A DNA stretch of 64,000 nucleotides from SZUA-36 sp963727635 (GTDB lineage: Bacteria; Pseudomonadota; Gammaproteobacteria; Xanthomonadales; SZUA-36), in the NCBI GenBank assembly GCA_963727635.1, contig CAVSHP010000015.1:248001-312000 (forward strand). Direction: 5' to 3'. The first letter of the stretch is position 1. Each line of letters opens with the position of its first letter. Shown here piece after piece: positions 25,776-34,939 of this stretch. The position numbers and the translations under genes are program-made. The notes below the pieces were generated by a model that worked only from the letters and a program-made list of their open reading frames with translations, was not told the origin of the DNA and searched no databases.

Positions 25776-26965
25776 ATGTCCAAACAAAAATTTGAAAGAA
25801 CAAAGCCCCATGTAAACGTGGGAACGATTGGTCACGTTGATCATGGTAAGACGACGTTGACGGCGGCGATGACGAAGATATGTGCTGAGGCACGCGGTGG
25901 TTCGTTTATCGCGTATGACCAGATTGACAATGCACCGGAAGAGCGTGAACGCGGTATTACGATTGCGACCGCGCATGTTGAATACGAATCAGACAAGCGT
26001 CACTACGCGCACGTGGACTGTCCGGGCCACGCTGACTATGTGAAGAACATGATCACCGGTGCGGCGCAGATGGACGGAGCGATCCTGGTGGTATCGGCGG
26101 CCGATGGCCCGATGCCGCAGACCCGTGAGCACATTCTGCTGGCGCGCCAGGTGGGTGTACCGTACATCATGGTGTACATGAACAAGGCTGACCAGGTAGA
26201 CGACGCGGAGTTGCTGGAACTGGTGGACATGGAAATCCGGGAACTGCTGAGTTCGTATGATTTCCCGGGTGATGATATTCCGATCATCACGGGTTCGGCG
26301 CTGAAGGCGCTGGAAGGCGACACCTCTGAAATTGGTATTCCGTCGATCATTCGGCTGATAAAGCGATGGACGAATATTTCCCGGAGCCGGTGCGTGATAC
26401 GGACAAGCCGTTCCTGATGCCGATCGAGGACGTATTTTCGATTTCCGGACGCGGCACGGTGGTAACCGGTCGTGTTGAGCGCGGAGTTGTGAAGGTGGGT
26501 GAAGAGCTTGAGATCGTAGGAATCCACGATACCAAGAAGACGGTTTGTACCGGTGTGGAGATGTTCCGCAAGTTGCTGGACGAAGGTCGTGCCGGTGACA
26601 ACATCGGTGTATTGCTGCGTGGTACCAAGCGCGATGAAGTTGAGCGTGGGCAGGTACTGGCGCATCCGAAGACGATCACGCCGCATACCAAGTTTGAGGC
26701 TGAGGTGTACATTCTGTCGAAGGATGAGGGTGGCCGTCACACGCCGTTTTTCAAGGGCTATCGTCCGCAGTTTTACTTCCGTACGACGGATGTAACGGGA
26801 GCGGTGACCTTGCCTGAAGGTGTGGAGATGGTGATGCCTGGGGATAATATCCAGATGAAGGTAGAGCTGATCAACCCGATCGCGATGGAAGAAGGTCTGC
26901 GTTTCGCGATTCGTGAAGGCGGTCGTACGGTAGGTGCTGGCGTTGTTGCCAAGATCTTTGAATAA
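25776..26965 (+). CDS. tuf: Elongation factor Tu, copy 1, frameshifted
   Basis: EF-Tu delivers aminoacyl-tRNA to the ribosome as a GTPase. G motifs are present (GHVDHGKTT, DCPGHADY, NKAD). The start is the ATG at 25776 (MSKQKFERTKPHVNVG). The frame is lost near 26361 after PSIIRLI: the next block AMDEYFPEPVRDTDKPFL is in another frame and one base is missing, so the first frame runs on to a false stop near 26417. Restoring one base gives exactly 396 residues, the normal length. It lies between tRNA-Thr and tRNA-Trp (tufB position). Compare copy 2 at 42595, which is broken at the same codon in the opposite direction. Confidence 0.95.
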
Positions 26966-27047
26966 GACAGATTAAACATGTTGTTGTGTTACAGGAAGCT
27001 GGCGCACCCTGGGGTCTGTCAGCTTTCTGGTCTGAAGCAGTAGTGAA

Positions 27048-27123
<76 letters not shown>

Positions 27124-27206
27124 TCACTGCAAACAGGCCCGGTAACAGTTGTTGAATCAACTGGAACAGGTAACAACAGGTACAGGAACGGATAGAGCGG
27201 CGGAAT

Positions 27207-27590
27207 ATGAACAGCAAAGTAGAAAATGGCAGGTCAGCATTTGCAGATACATCACTGTTGCTGATCTCAATCATCATGTTGCTGGGTGGAATCGCGGCGT
27301 ATTACTACTATCAGGACCTGGCGATAACACCTGTTCGGGTTGCCGCATTGATCGTAGTGACATTGCTGGCTTCCTGGGTTGCGGCCCAGACTCAGAAAGG
27401 AAGTGCATTTTTCCGTTTTCTGAAAGAATCGGATATCGAACGTCGAAAGGTAGTTTGGCCAACGCATCAGGAAGCGGTGCAGACGTCAATGATGGTCGTA
27501 ATTGTTGTGATTATTATTTCACTGTTTCTGGCGACAATTGATTGGATGATTGGCGCGCTGGTGCGCAGCTTGTTGAGCGGGGGCGGCTAA
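27207..27590 (+). CDS. secE: Preprotein translocase subunit SecE
   Basis: The small clamp subunit of the SecYEG channel, 127 residues with three hydrophobic segments (about 17-37, 43-62 and 94-116), as in the three-helix gammaproteobacterial form. The essential cytoplasmic amphipathic stretch FLKESDIERRKVVWPTHQEA precedes the last helix. It is followed by nusG after 2 nt. The partner secY is at 52995 in the spc operon. Confidence 0.95.
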   Translation: MNSKVENGRSAFADTSLLLISIIMLLGGIAAYYYYQDLAITPVRVAALIVVTLLASWVAAQTQKGSAFFRFLKESDIERRKVVWPTHQEAVQTSMMVVIVVIIISLFLATIDWMIGALVRSLLSGGG

Positions 27591-27592
27591 TC

Positions 27593-28126
27593 ATGAGTAA
27601 ACGTTGGTATGTAATACATGCGTTTTCCGGTTTTGAAAAACAGGTTCAACGTTCCCTGGTTGAGCGTATTGCACGCGCCGGAATGGAAGACATGTTTGGT
27701 GAAGTCCTGGTCCCGACCGAAGAAGTGGTTGAAATGAAGGGTGGTCAGAAGCGCCGTTCCGACCGCAAATTTTTCCCCGGATATGTTCTGGTGGAAATGG
27801 AAATGAATGACGAAACCTGGCACCTGGTCAAAGAGGTGCCGAAAGTGATGGGGTTCATCGGCGGTACGTCTGACAAGCCGGCGCCGATTTCACCAAAGGA
27901 AGCCAATACGATACTCAGCCGTGTCCAGGAGGGTGTCGACAAGCCGCGGCCGAAAATATTGTTCGAACCGGGCGAGATGGTGCGTGTCGTTGACGGGCCA
28001 TTCAATGATTTCAATGGCACAGTTGAAACAGTTGACTACGAGAAAAATCGTTTGCGTGTGGCTGTGCTGATTTTTGGACGTTCAACACCGGTGGAGCTTA
28101 ATTTTCACCAGGTTGAAAAGGCCTGA
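27593..28126 (+). CDS. nusG: Transcription termination/antitermination protein NusG
   Basis: A 177-residue NusG that links RNA polymerase to Rho or to the ribosomal S10. The NGN domain (about residues 1-120) starts MSKRWYVIHAFSGFEKQVQ and contains the RKFFPGYVLVEM block; the KOW domain (from about 123) contains GEMVRVVDGPFNDFNGTVE. The ATG at 27593 is chosen over an upstream TTG because it matches the family start and lies 2 nt after the secE stop. Confidence 0.97.
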   Translation: MSKRWYVIHAFSGFEKQVQRSLVERIARAGMEDMFGEVLVPTEEVVEMKGGQKRRSDRKFFPGYVLVEMEMNDETWHLVKEVPKVMGFIGGTSDKPAPISPKEANTILSRVQEGVDKPRPKILFEPGEMVRVVDGPFNDFNGTVETVDYEKNRLRVAVLIFGRSTPVELNFHQVEKA

Positions 28127-28221
28127 TAAATATTTTAAGTGTCGCCGGCGCCGTGCGCCGCGCGAATTTAAACCTGACACGAATGAAAGCAAAGGTGTTT
28201 TCAATAGTGTCGTAACTGAAA

Positions 28222-28262
28222 CGGGGAGCTTTGCTACTGGTTAGCGGGCGTTTGCACCCGGG
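28222..28262 (+). promoter_or_regulatory. Candidate L1-binding site in the rplK leader
   Basis: The 145-nt gap between nusG and rplK holds a very GC-rich hairpin (about 28142-28160) and, just before the start, a stretch containing GGGGAGC, GGTTAGCGGGCGTTTGCACCC and the ribosome site. Translational repression of rplKA by L1 at the L11 leader is well known, and this segment has the expected place and general form. The assignment is by position and resemblance only. Confidence 0.35.
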
Positions 28263-28271
28263 GAGTAAAAC

Positions 28272-28706
28272 ATGGCTAAGAAAGTCACTGCATACATCAA
28301 GTTGCAGGTTCCGGCAGGACAGGCTAACCCCAGTCCTCCAGTGGGCCCGGCGCTTGGTCAGCACGGTGTCAATATCATGGAGTTCTGCAAGTCTTTCAAT
28401 GCAGCAACTCAAAAGACGGAAGCGGGTTTGCCATTGCCGGTTGTTATTACGGTATACGCTGACCGCAGTTTCACATTTATTACCAAGACACCTCCAGCGG
28501 CTGTTTTGCTGAAGAAGATCGTTGGTATTCCAAAAGGCAGCGGTGAGCCCAATACCAAAAAGGTTGGGACCGTAACACGCGCACAGTTGGAAGAAATTGC
28601 CAAGGCAAAGCAACCCGATCTGACTGCGGCCAGTCTGGATGCCGCCGTACGCACGATCGCGGGCTCGGCTCGTAGTATGGGTCTGAACGTGGAGGGTGTA
28701 CTCTGA
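28272..28706 (+). CDS. rplK: Large ribosomal subunit protein uL11
   Basis: L11, 144 residues, binds the GTPase-associated region of 23S rRNA and helps signal stringent response and factor action. The N-terminal segment LQVPAGQANPSPPVGPALGQHG is diagnostic and the C-terminal RNA-binding half ends with GSARSMGLNVEG. The start ATG follows CCGGGGAG. Its stop overlaps the rplA start by one base, so the two are coupled. Confidence 0.98.
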   Translation: MAKKVTAYIKLQVPAGQANPSPPVGPALGQHGVNIMEFCKSFNAATQKTEAGLPLPVVITVYADRSFTFITKTPPAAVLLKKIVGIPKGSGEPNTKKVGTVTRAQLEEIAKAKQPDLTAASLDAAVRTIAGSARSMGLNVEGVL

Positions 28707-29401
28707 TGGCCAAGTCAAGCAAACGCAACAAAGCGATCCGGGAACAGCTCGAAACGGGCAAGGTCTACCTGGTTGAAGAAGCATTGGAGCTTCTGAAAAA
28801 GTTAAGCAATGTCAAATTCAAGGAATCCGTTGATGTTGCCATCCGCCTGGGTGTTGATCCGAGGAAATCGGATCAGAACGTGCGCGGTGCAACCGTGCTG
28901 CCCAACGGTACCGGCAAAACGGTACGGGTCGCAGTTTTCACACAGGGAGACAATGTCGAGAAGGCACTGGAAGCCGGTGCGGATGTTGTCGGTATGGATG
29001 ATCTGCACGATCAGATAAAAGGCGGGGACCTTGCATTCGATGTCGTTATTGCAACACCGGATGCCATGCGTGTCGTCGGAAAACTTGGCCAGGTGCTGGG
29101 TCCAAGAGGCCTGATGCCGAACCCCAAGGTTGGAACTGTTGCAACCGATGTTGCCGCGGCAGTAAGAAATGCCAAGGCTGGACAGGTTCGTTTCAGGACC
29201 GACAAGGGTGGCATCATTCACAGCACGATTGGTAAAGCGGATTTCGAAGTTGAAGCACTGCGCGCAAACCTGATGGCCCTGCTGACAGACTTGATAAAGT
29301 TGAAGCCGGCGTCTGCCAAGGGTCAGTACCTGAGGAAAGTCGCAGTTTCGACCACTATGGGACCCGGCCTGGTCGTGGACCATTTAGCAATAAAGCTTTA
29401 G
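28706..29401 (+). CDS. rplA: Large ribosomal subunit protein uL1
   Basis: L1, 231 residues, forms the mobile stalk at the E site and represses its own operon. The segment GPRGLMPNPKVGTVATDV and the N-terminal AIRLGVDPRKSDQNVRGA are clear matches to the family. It is coupled to rplK by a one-base overlap. A 9-bp hairpin (29419-29442) follows the stop but lacks a U-run, so read-through into rplJ is expected. Confidence 0.98.
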   Translation: MAKSSKRNKAIREQLETGKVYLVEEALELLKKLSNVKFKESVDVAIRLGVDPRKSDQNVRGATVLPNGTGKTVRVAVFTQGDNVEKALEAGADVVGMDDLHDQIKGGDLAFDVVIATPDAMRVVGKLGQVLGPRGLMPNPKVGTVATDVAAAVRNAKAGQVRFRTDKGGIIHSTIGKADFEVEALRANLMALLTDLIKLKPASAKGQYLRKVAVSTTMGPGLVVDHLAIKL

Positions 29402-29442
29402 GAACGAATTTACAGGAATTTCATCGGTGAAAGCCGATGAAA

Positions 29443-29750
29443 CGGCGGGCTGACTCCCTTTGAATCGTTGTCGGGTAATCCGACAACTGTTTGACCGGAA
29501 GTAGGCCGTCAAAGACCGTAGGTATCGGATTGCCGTTAAATAGAGTGATCCGGTTTAAGCGTGTTCCGGGAAACCGGTCACTGCCTACGCAGATGGTGGA
29601 GCCCCCGCTTCTCAATCGGGTTCGCGAGAGCACGATTGCGAAGCGGGGTAGCCACTGAAGGACCGTGTTTGGTCCTGTGACACTTATGCAAATGGGTGTC
29701 ATGAGTCGTTAAAACGTGCCGGGTAACCGGCTATTTGACTCTTGGAGGTA
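29443..29750 (+). ncRNA. L10 leader (autoregulatory 5' region of rplJL)
   Basis: The 353-nt gap between rplA and rplJ contains no gene but is full of structure: a GTTGTCGG/CCGACAAC hairpin at about 29467-29487, a segment with GTTTGACCGGAAG, and a long hairpin at 29603-29648 (CCCCGCTTC-CAATCG paired with CGATTG-GAAGCGGGG), flanked by CCTACGCAGATGGTGG and GGTAGCCACTGA. The place and layout match the L10-leader RNA to which the L10(L12)4 complex binds to repress rplJ translation. Exact boundaries are estimated. Confidence 0.75.
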
Positions 29751-29754
29751 TCAA

Positions 29755-30282
29755 ATGGCTCTAAATTTTGAGCAGAAGAAAGCAGTTGTTGCGGAAGTGG
29801 CGGAAGTCGCCAAGGTCGCATTGGCTGCTGTGGCAGCTGAGTATCGCGGCCTGACCGTTGAGGAAATGACGGATTTGCGTGTCAAGGCACGTGAAAACGG
29901 TGTTTTTATCAAGGTGGTCAAGAACACGCTGGTGCGAAGGGCTGTAGAAGGTACCGAGTTTGAATGCATGCAGGACTCCCTTTCGGGACCACTGCTACTG
30001 GCTTTCAGTATGGAAGATCCAGGTGCTGCTGCACGTCTTGTCAAAGACTATGTAAAGTCGAATGGCAAACTTATTGCAAAACTTGTCGCGGTTGGTGGAG
30101 AGGTCTATCCGGCCTCCGAGTTGGAGCGTCTTTCCAGCTTGCCGACATATGATCAGGCGATTGCAATATTGATGGGCGTGATGAAAGCACCGATCGAGAA
30201 ATTTGTCCGTACATTGGCAGAACCGCATACCAAACTGGTTCGTACCTTTGCTGCAGTCCGTGATGCAAAGCAAGCTGCCTGA
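29755..30282 (+). CDS. rplJ: Large ribosomal subunit protein uL10
   Basis: L10, 175 residues, anchors L7/L12 dimers on the stalk base. The N-terminal globular domain begins MALNFEQKKAVVAEVAEVAK and includes EYRGLTVEEMTDLR; the C-terminal helix that carries L7/L12 ends at VRDAKQAA. The ATG at 29755 follows a near-perfect TTGGAGGTATCAA; an in-frame upstream start at 29716 lies in the leader. The gene is expected to be feedback-controlled through the leader upstream. Confidence 0.98.
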   Translation: MALNFEQKKAVVAEVAEVAKVALAAVAAEYRGLTVEEMTDLRVKARENGVFIKVVKNTLVRRAVEGTEFECMQDSLSGPLLLAFSMEDPGAAARLVKDYVKSNGKLIAKLVAVGGEVYPASELERLSSLPTYDQAIAILMGVMKAPIEKFVRTLAEPHTKLVRTFAAVRDAKQAA

Positions 30283-30341
30283 AATTTTAACTTAACCCCG
30301 GTGACCGCAAGGTTACCTTAATCGAAACAAGGGAGACGACA

Positions 30342-30716
30342 ATGGCCGTTTCAAAAGAAGATATTTTAGAAACAATTTCTAACATGAGTGTAATGGACGT
30401 GGTTGACCTGATCAGCGCCATGGAGCAGAAGTTTGGTGTTTCCGCTGCTGCCCCAGTCGCTGCAGCCGCCGGTCCGGCAGCTGAGGTCGCTGTTGCAGAA
30501 GAGCAGACTGAATTCAACGTAATTCTGGCTTCATTCGGCAGCAGCAAGGTTCCGGTTATTAAAGCTATTCGCGAAATCACAGGTTTGGGCCTCAAAGAAG
30601 CCAAAGACCTTGTTGAGGGTGCGCCTACTGCGGTGAAAGAAGGTATTCCGGCAGCTGAAGCCGAAGAGTTGAAAAAGAAACTCGAAGAGGCAGGCGCTAC
30701 CGTCGAAATTAAGTAA
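30342..30716 (+). CDS. rplL: Large ribosomal subunit protein bL12 (L7/L12)
   Basis: L7/L12, 124 residues, recruits translational GTPases. An N-terminal dimerisation helix pair is followed by an Ala-rich hinge (about residues 36-52) and the conserved C-terminal domain with KVPVIKAIREITGLGLKEAKDLVEGAP. A strong ribosome site (AAGGGAGACGAC) precedes the ATG. Between it and rpoB lies an attenuator-like hairpin. Confidence 0.98.
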   Translation: MAVSKEDILETISNMSVMDVVDLISAMEQKFGVSAAAPVAAAAGPAAEVAVAEEQTEFNVILASFGSSKVPVIKAIREITGLGLKEAKDLVEGAPTAVKEGIPAAEAEELKKKLEEAGATVEIK

Positions 30717-30753
30717 GTCAAAATTTTTGATTTACGAGAAGTAAGAAGAAACC

Positions 30754-30798
30754 GGCTGGGGATTCATATCCCCGGCCTGTTTCTGCTTGTTATTTTTT
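30754..30798 (+). terminator. Attenuator-like hairpin between rplL and rpoB
   Basis: A 10-bp stem (30754-30763 with 30768-30777, one G-U pair, TCAT loop) followed by a T-rich but interrupted run to about 30798. In E. coli a partial terminator here lowers rpoBC relative to rplJL; this looks like the counterpart. The imperfect U-run suggests partial rather than full termination. Confidence 0.55.
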
Positions 30799-30839
30799 GA
30801 CGCGACCATTGCCTGGGTCGCATAGAGGTGGTTGGTAAC

Positions 30840-33800
30840 ATGAATTACTCATTTACTGAGAAAAAGCGTATCCGTAAAGATTTTGGAAAGAGCCAGGCCA
30901 TCCTGGAAGTTCCCAATCTTTTACAGACCCAAATCAGGTCCTATGCAGAATTCCTGCAGCTGGATACAAAACCGGATGAACGACGTGAACGTGGACTGCA
31001 TGGTGCACTGATGTCGGTTTTTCCGATCGTGTCTTATTCCCGTAATGCTGCGCTCGAATATGTCAGCTACAAGCTCGGGAATCCACCATTTAATGTTCGC
31101 GAATGCAAATTGCGCGGCATGACCTATGCGGCGCCCCTGCGCGTAAAAGTGCGCCTGGTTATTTATGACAAGGAAAGTTCGGCCAAGCAAAAGCCGGTCA
31201 AATACGTGAAAGAGCAGGAGGTCTACATGGGAGACCTGCCGCTGATGACCAAAACCGGAACCTTTGTAATCAATGGTACCGAGCGCGTCATCGTTTCGCA
31301 GTTGCACCGCTCACCGGGTGTGTTCTTTGATCATGACAAGGGTAAAACCCATTCAAGCGGCAAGCTTCTTTTTTCTGCCAGGGTCATTCCTTACCGCGGT
31401 TCCTGGCTGGATTTTGAATTTGATGCCAAGGACGGGATCTTCACCCGTATAGACAGGCGCAGAAAGCTGCCTGTGACCGTGTTGCTTCGTGCTTTAGGCA
31501 TGAACAACGAGGAAATACTGGACACATTCTTCGAAACCAGCAATGTTTCATTGCTCAAGGATGGCGCCAAGCTGGAGTTGGTTCCGGAACGCCTGCGTGG
31601 TGAATCCGCATTGTTTGATATCGTTGACAAGAAAGGCAATATCATTGTCGCTTATGGCAAACGTATAACTGCACGACACGTCAAGCTGATAAATGAAGCC
31701 GAGATTAAATCCTTACAGGTTCCCGATGATTATCTATTAAGCAAAATAATTGCTCATACCCTCATAGATAAGGAATCGGGAGAGGTTCTGGCTGACGCAA
31801 ATGCCGAAATTACCGAAGAATTGCTACTGAAGTTACGTACAGCCGGTATCAAGAAATTTGAAATTTTGTACGTAAATGATCTTGATCACGGCCCGTACAT
31901 TTCCAACACACTGAGTATTGATTCCTCGACCAATGAACTTGAAGCATTGGTGGAGATTTACCGCATGATGCGCCCTGGCGAGCCACCGACCAAGGAGGCC
32001 GCGCAGAACCTGTTCAAGAATCTGTTCTTTACTGAAGAACGTTATGACCTGTCCGGCGTTGGCCGCATGAAATTCAACCGCCGTGTCGGGCGCGAAGAGA
32101 TTGAAGGTCCCGGTGTCCTGGATCGCGATGATATTCTCGACGTTTTGAAAGTACTGATCGATATTCGCAATGGTAACGGTACGGTCGATGATATCGACCA
32201 CCTCGGCAACCGGCGTGTACGCAGTGTCGGCGAAATGACTGAAAACGTGTTCCGCGTTGGTGTCGTAAGGGTTGAGAGGGCCGTGCGCGAACGTCTGTCC
32301 GTGGCTGAAAGTGAAGACCTTTCTCCTCAGGAACTGATCAATGCCAAGCCGGTAGCTGCGGCGATCAAGGAATTTTTTGGTTCCAGCCAGCTGAGCCAGT
32401 TTATGGACCAGAACAATCCGTTGTCCGAAGTGACCCACAAACGCCGTGTGTCCGCCCTGGGACCGGGTGGTTTGACCCGCGAACGCGCCGGGTTCGAAGT
32501 TCGTGACGTTCACCCGACTCACTATGGCCGTGTATGCCCGATCGAAACGCCTGAAGGCCCGAATATCGGCTTGATCAATTCGCTCGCAGTGTATGCGCGT
32601 ACCAATGATTACGGCTTTTTGGAAACACCATATCGTAAGGTTGTGAATGGCAAAGTCACCACCGAGGTGGAATATCTTTCTGCAATCGTCGAAGGTGATT
32701 ATGTCATCGCGCAGGCGAATGCTGTGTTGGATGCCAGCGGCAAGTTTGTTGACGAGTTTATTCCTTGCCGGCACTTGGGTGAGTTCACCTTGAAGGAACC
32801 AAGTGAAGTCAGTTACATGGACGTGTCACCAAAGCAGATTGTTTCGGTAGCGGCTTCACTGGTCCCATTTCTCGAACACGATGACGCCAACCGCGCCTTG
32901 ATGGGTTCGAACATGCAGCGTCAGGCCGTGCCCACGCTGATTGCTGAAAAGCCATTGGTAGGTACTGGTATGGAACGCGTTGTTGCGACCGATTCCGGTG
33001 TCACCGCCGTCGCCAAACGCGGCGGGGTTGTTGATCAGGTGGATGCCGGACGTATCGTCGTCCATGTGAACGAAGACGAGGTTCCTCACGGTGATCCCGG
33101 TGTGGACATCTACAACCTGGTCAAATATCAGCGCTCCAACCAGAACACCTGTATGAATCAGCGTCCGCTGGTGAATGTCGGTGACATCGTAACCAAGGGT
33201 GATGTGCTGGCTGACGGTCCGTCAACGGATCTTGGCGAACTGGCCCTGGGTCAGAACATGTTGATCGCATTCATGCCTTGGAACGGTTATAACTTTGAGG
33301 ATTCGATCCTTATTTCCGAGCGTGTCGTTCAGGAAGACCGTTTTACTACGATCCACATCGTGGAACTGACCTGTGTCGCGCGCGACACCAAGTTGGGTGT
33401 CCGAGGAAATAACCGCGGACATCCCCAACGTTGGCGAGCACAATCTGAACAAACTGGATCAGTCCGGCATTGTTTATATTGGCGCAGAAGTCAAGGCGGG
33501 CGACATCCTGGTTGGCAAGGTAACACCGAAAGGTGAAACCCAGTTAACGCCGGAAGAAAAACTGCTGCGCGCCATATTTGGCGAGAAAGCTTCTGACGTA
33601 AAAGACACCTCGCTACGTGTTTCATCGGGTAGCGACGGTACCGTCATTGACGTGCAAGTCTTCACCCGGGATGGCGTTGAGAAAGACCAGCGTGCCATCT
33701 CAATTGAAAAAGACCAGTTACGTCAGGTCAGGAAGGATCTGGATGATCAGCTGCGGATTGTAGAGGCAGCCATCTACCAGCGTCTGGAAAACGTACTCGT

Positions 33801-34923
33801 TGGCAAAGTGGCCGATAAAGGTCCGCAAGGTCTGAAGAAAGGCACGGTGATCACTGCCGAATACCTTGCCGGCCTTGATGCGGAAGACAAGTTCAAATTG
33901 CGCATGCAGGATAACGATGCGAATGACCTGATCGAGCAGCTCGCCGACCAGGTTAAAGAGCAACGCAAAACCTTTGACGAAAAATTTGAAGAGAAGAAGG
34001 GCAAAATCACCCGTGGTGATGATCTGGCGCCTGGTGTTCTGAAGATGGTCAAGGTCTATATGGCCGTCAAGCGACGCATACAACCGGGCGACAAAATGGC
34101 CGGCAGACATGGTAACAAGGGCGTTATCTCAATGATCGTGCCACAGGAAGACATGCCTTACATGGAAGACGGTACGCCGGTTGATGTCGTGCTGAACCCC
34201 CTGGGCGTTCCATCACGTATGAATATTGGACAGGTGCTGGAAACCCATCTGGGCTGGGCGGCAAAAGGCCTCGGGCAACGAATTTCAGAGATGCTGGAAC
34301 AAAATGCCAAAACCGAAGAAATACGCCAGTTCCTGAGTGATATCTATAACAGCGACCAGAAAGGCCGTGTCAACATGAACAGCTTTTCTGCGAATGAAAT
34401 CAAGGAAATGGCGCACAACCTGAAAGCCGGCGTGCCGATGGCAACACCCGTGTTTGATGGTGCTCCGGAGGCTGAGATCAAGCGGCTTCTGGAAATGGCC
34501 GGGCTGCCGGTATCCGGTCAGACCACATTGTATAACGGCCGTACGGGAGATCCGTTTGATCGCCCGGTAACGGTAGGTTACATGTATATGTTGAAATTGA
34601 ACCATCTGGTCGATGACAAAATGCATGCACGCTCGACAGGTCCTTACAGCCTGGTCACGCAACAACCGCTCGGTGGTAAAGCCCAGTTCGGTGGTCAGCG
34701 TTTTGGTGAAATGGAGGTTTGGGCTCTGGAGGCCTACGGCGCAGCTTATACACTGCAGGAGATGTTGACGGTTAAATCCGACGATGTGTCCGGTCGTAAC
34801 CAGATGTACAAAAACATAGTCGATGGTAACCACGAGATGACGGCAAGCATGCCTGAATCCTTTAACGTGTTAGTTAAGGAAATTCGCTCGTTGGCTATAA
34901 ACATCGAACTTGAAGAAACGTGA
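30840..34923 (+). CDS. rpoB: RNA polymerase subunit beta, frameshifted
   Basis: The catalytic beta subunit, about 1360 residues if repaired. The start is the ATG at 30840 (MNYSFTEKKRIRKDFGK). The rifampicin region (SSQLSQFMDQNNPLSEVTHKRRVSALGPGG) has the sensitive-type residues. The first frame is normal to VARDTKLG and then reads nonsense to a stop near 33536. From SEEITADIPNVGEHNL (about 33400) the protein continues correctly one base out of register to INIELEET. One extra base at about 33396-33400 (GGGTGTCCGAGG) explains it. An intact rpoB is essential, so this is almost certainly a sequence error. rpoC follows after 16 nt. Confidence 0.97.
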
Positions 34924-34939
34924 TCAGAGGAGATATGCG

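Noticed and set aside
25758..26965. Programmed ribosomal frameshifting in the tuf genes
   Set aside because: The two copies would need opposite shifts (minus one and plus one) at the same codon, neither site has a proper slippery heptamer with a downstream structure, and EF-Tu is not known to be made this way.
34910..34939. rpoC start at 34910
   Set aside because: It would overlap the rpoB end, and the sequence before VRDLLNLY does not match the family; GTG 34940 has a proper ribosome site.
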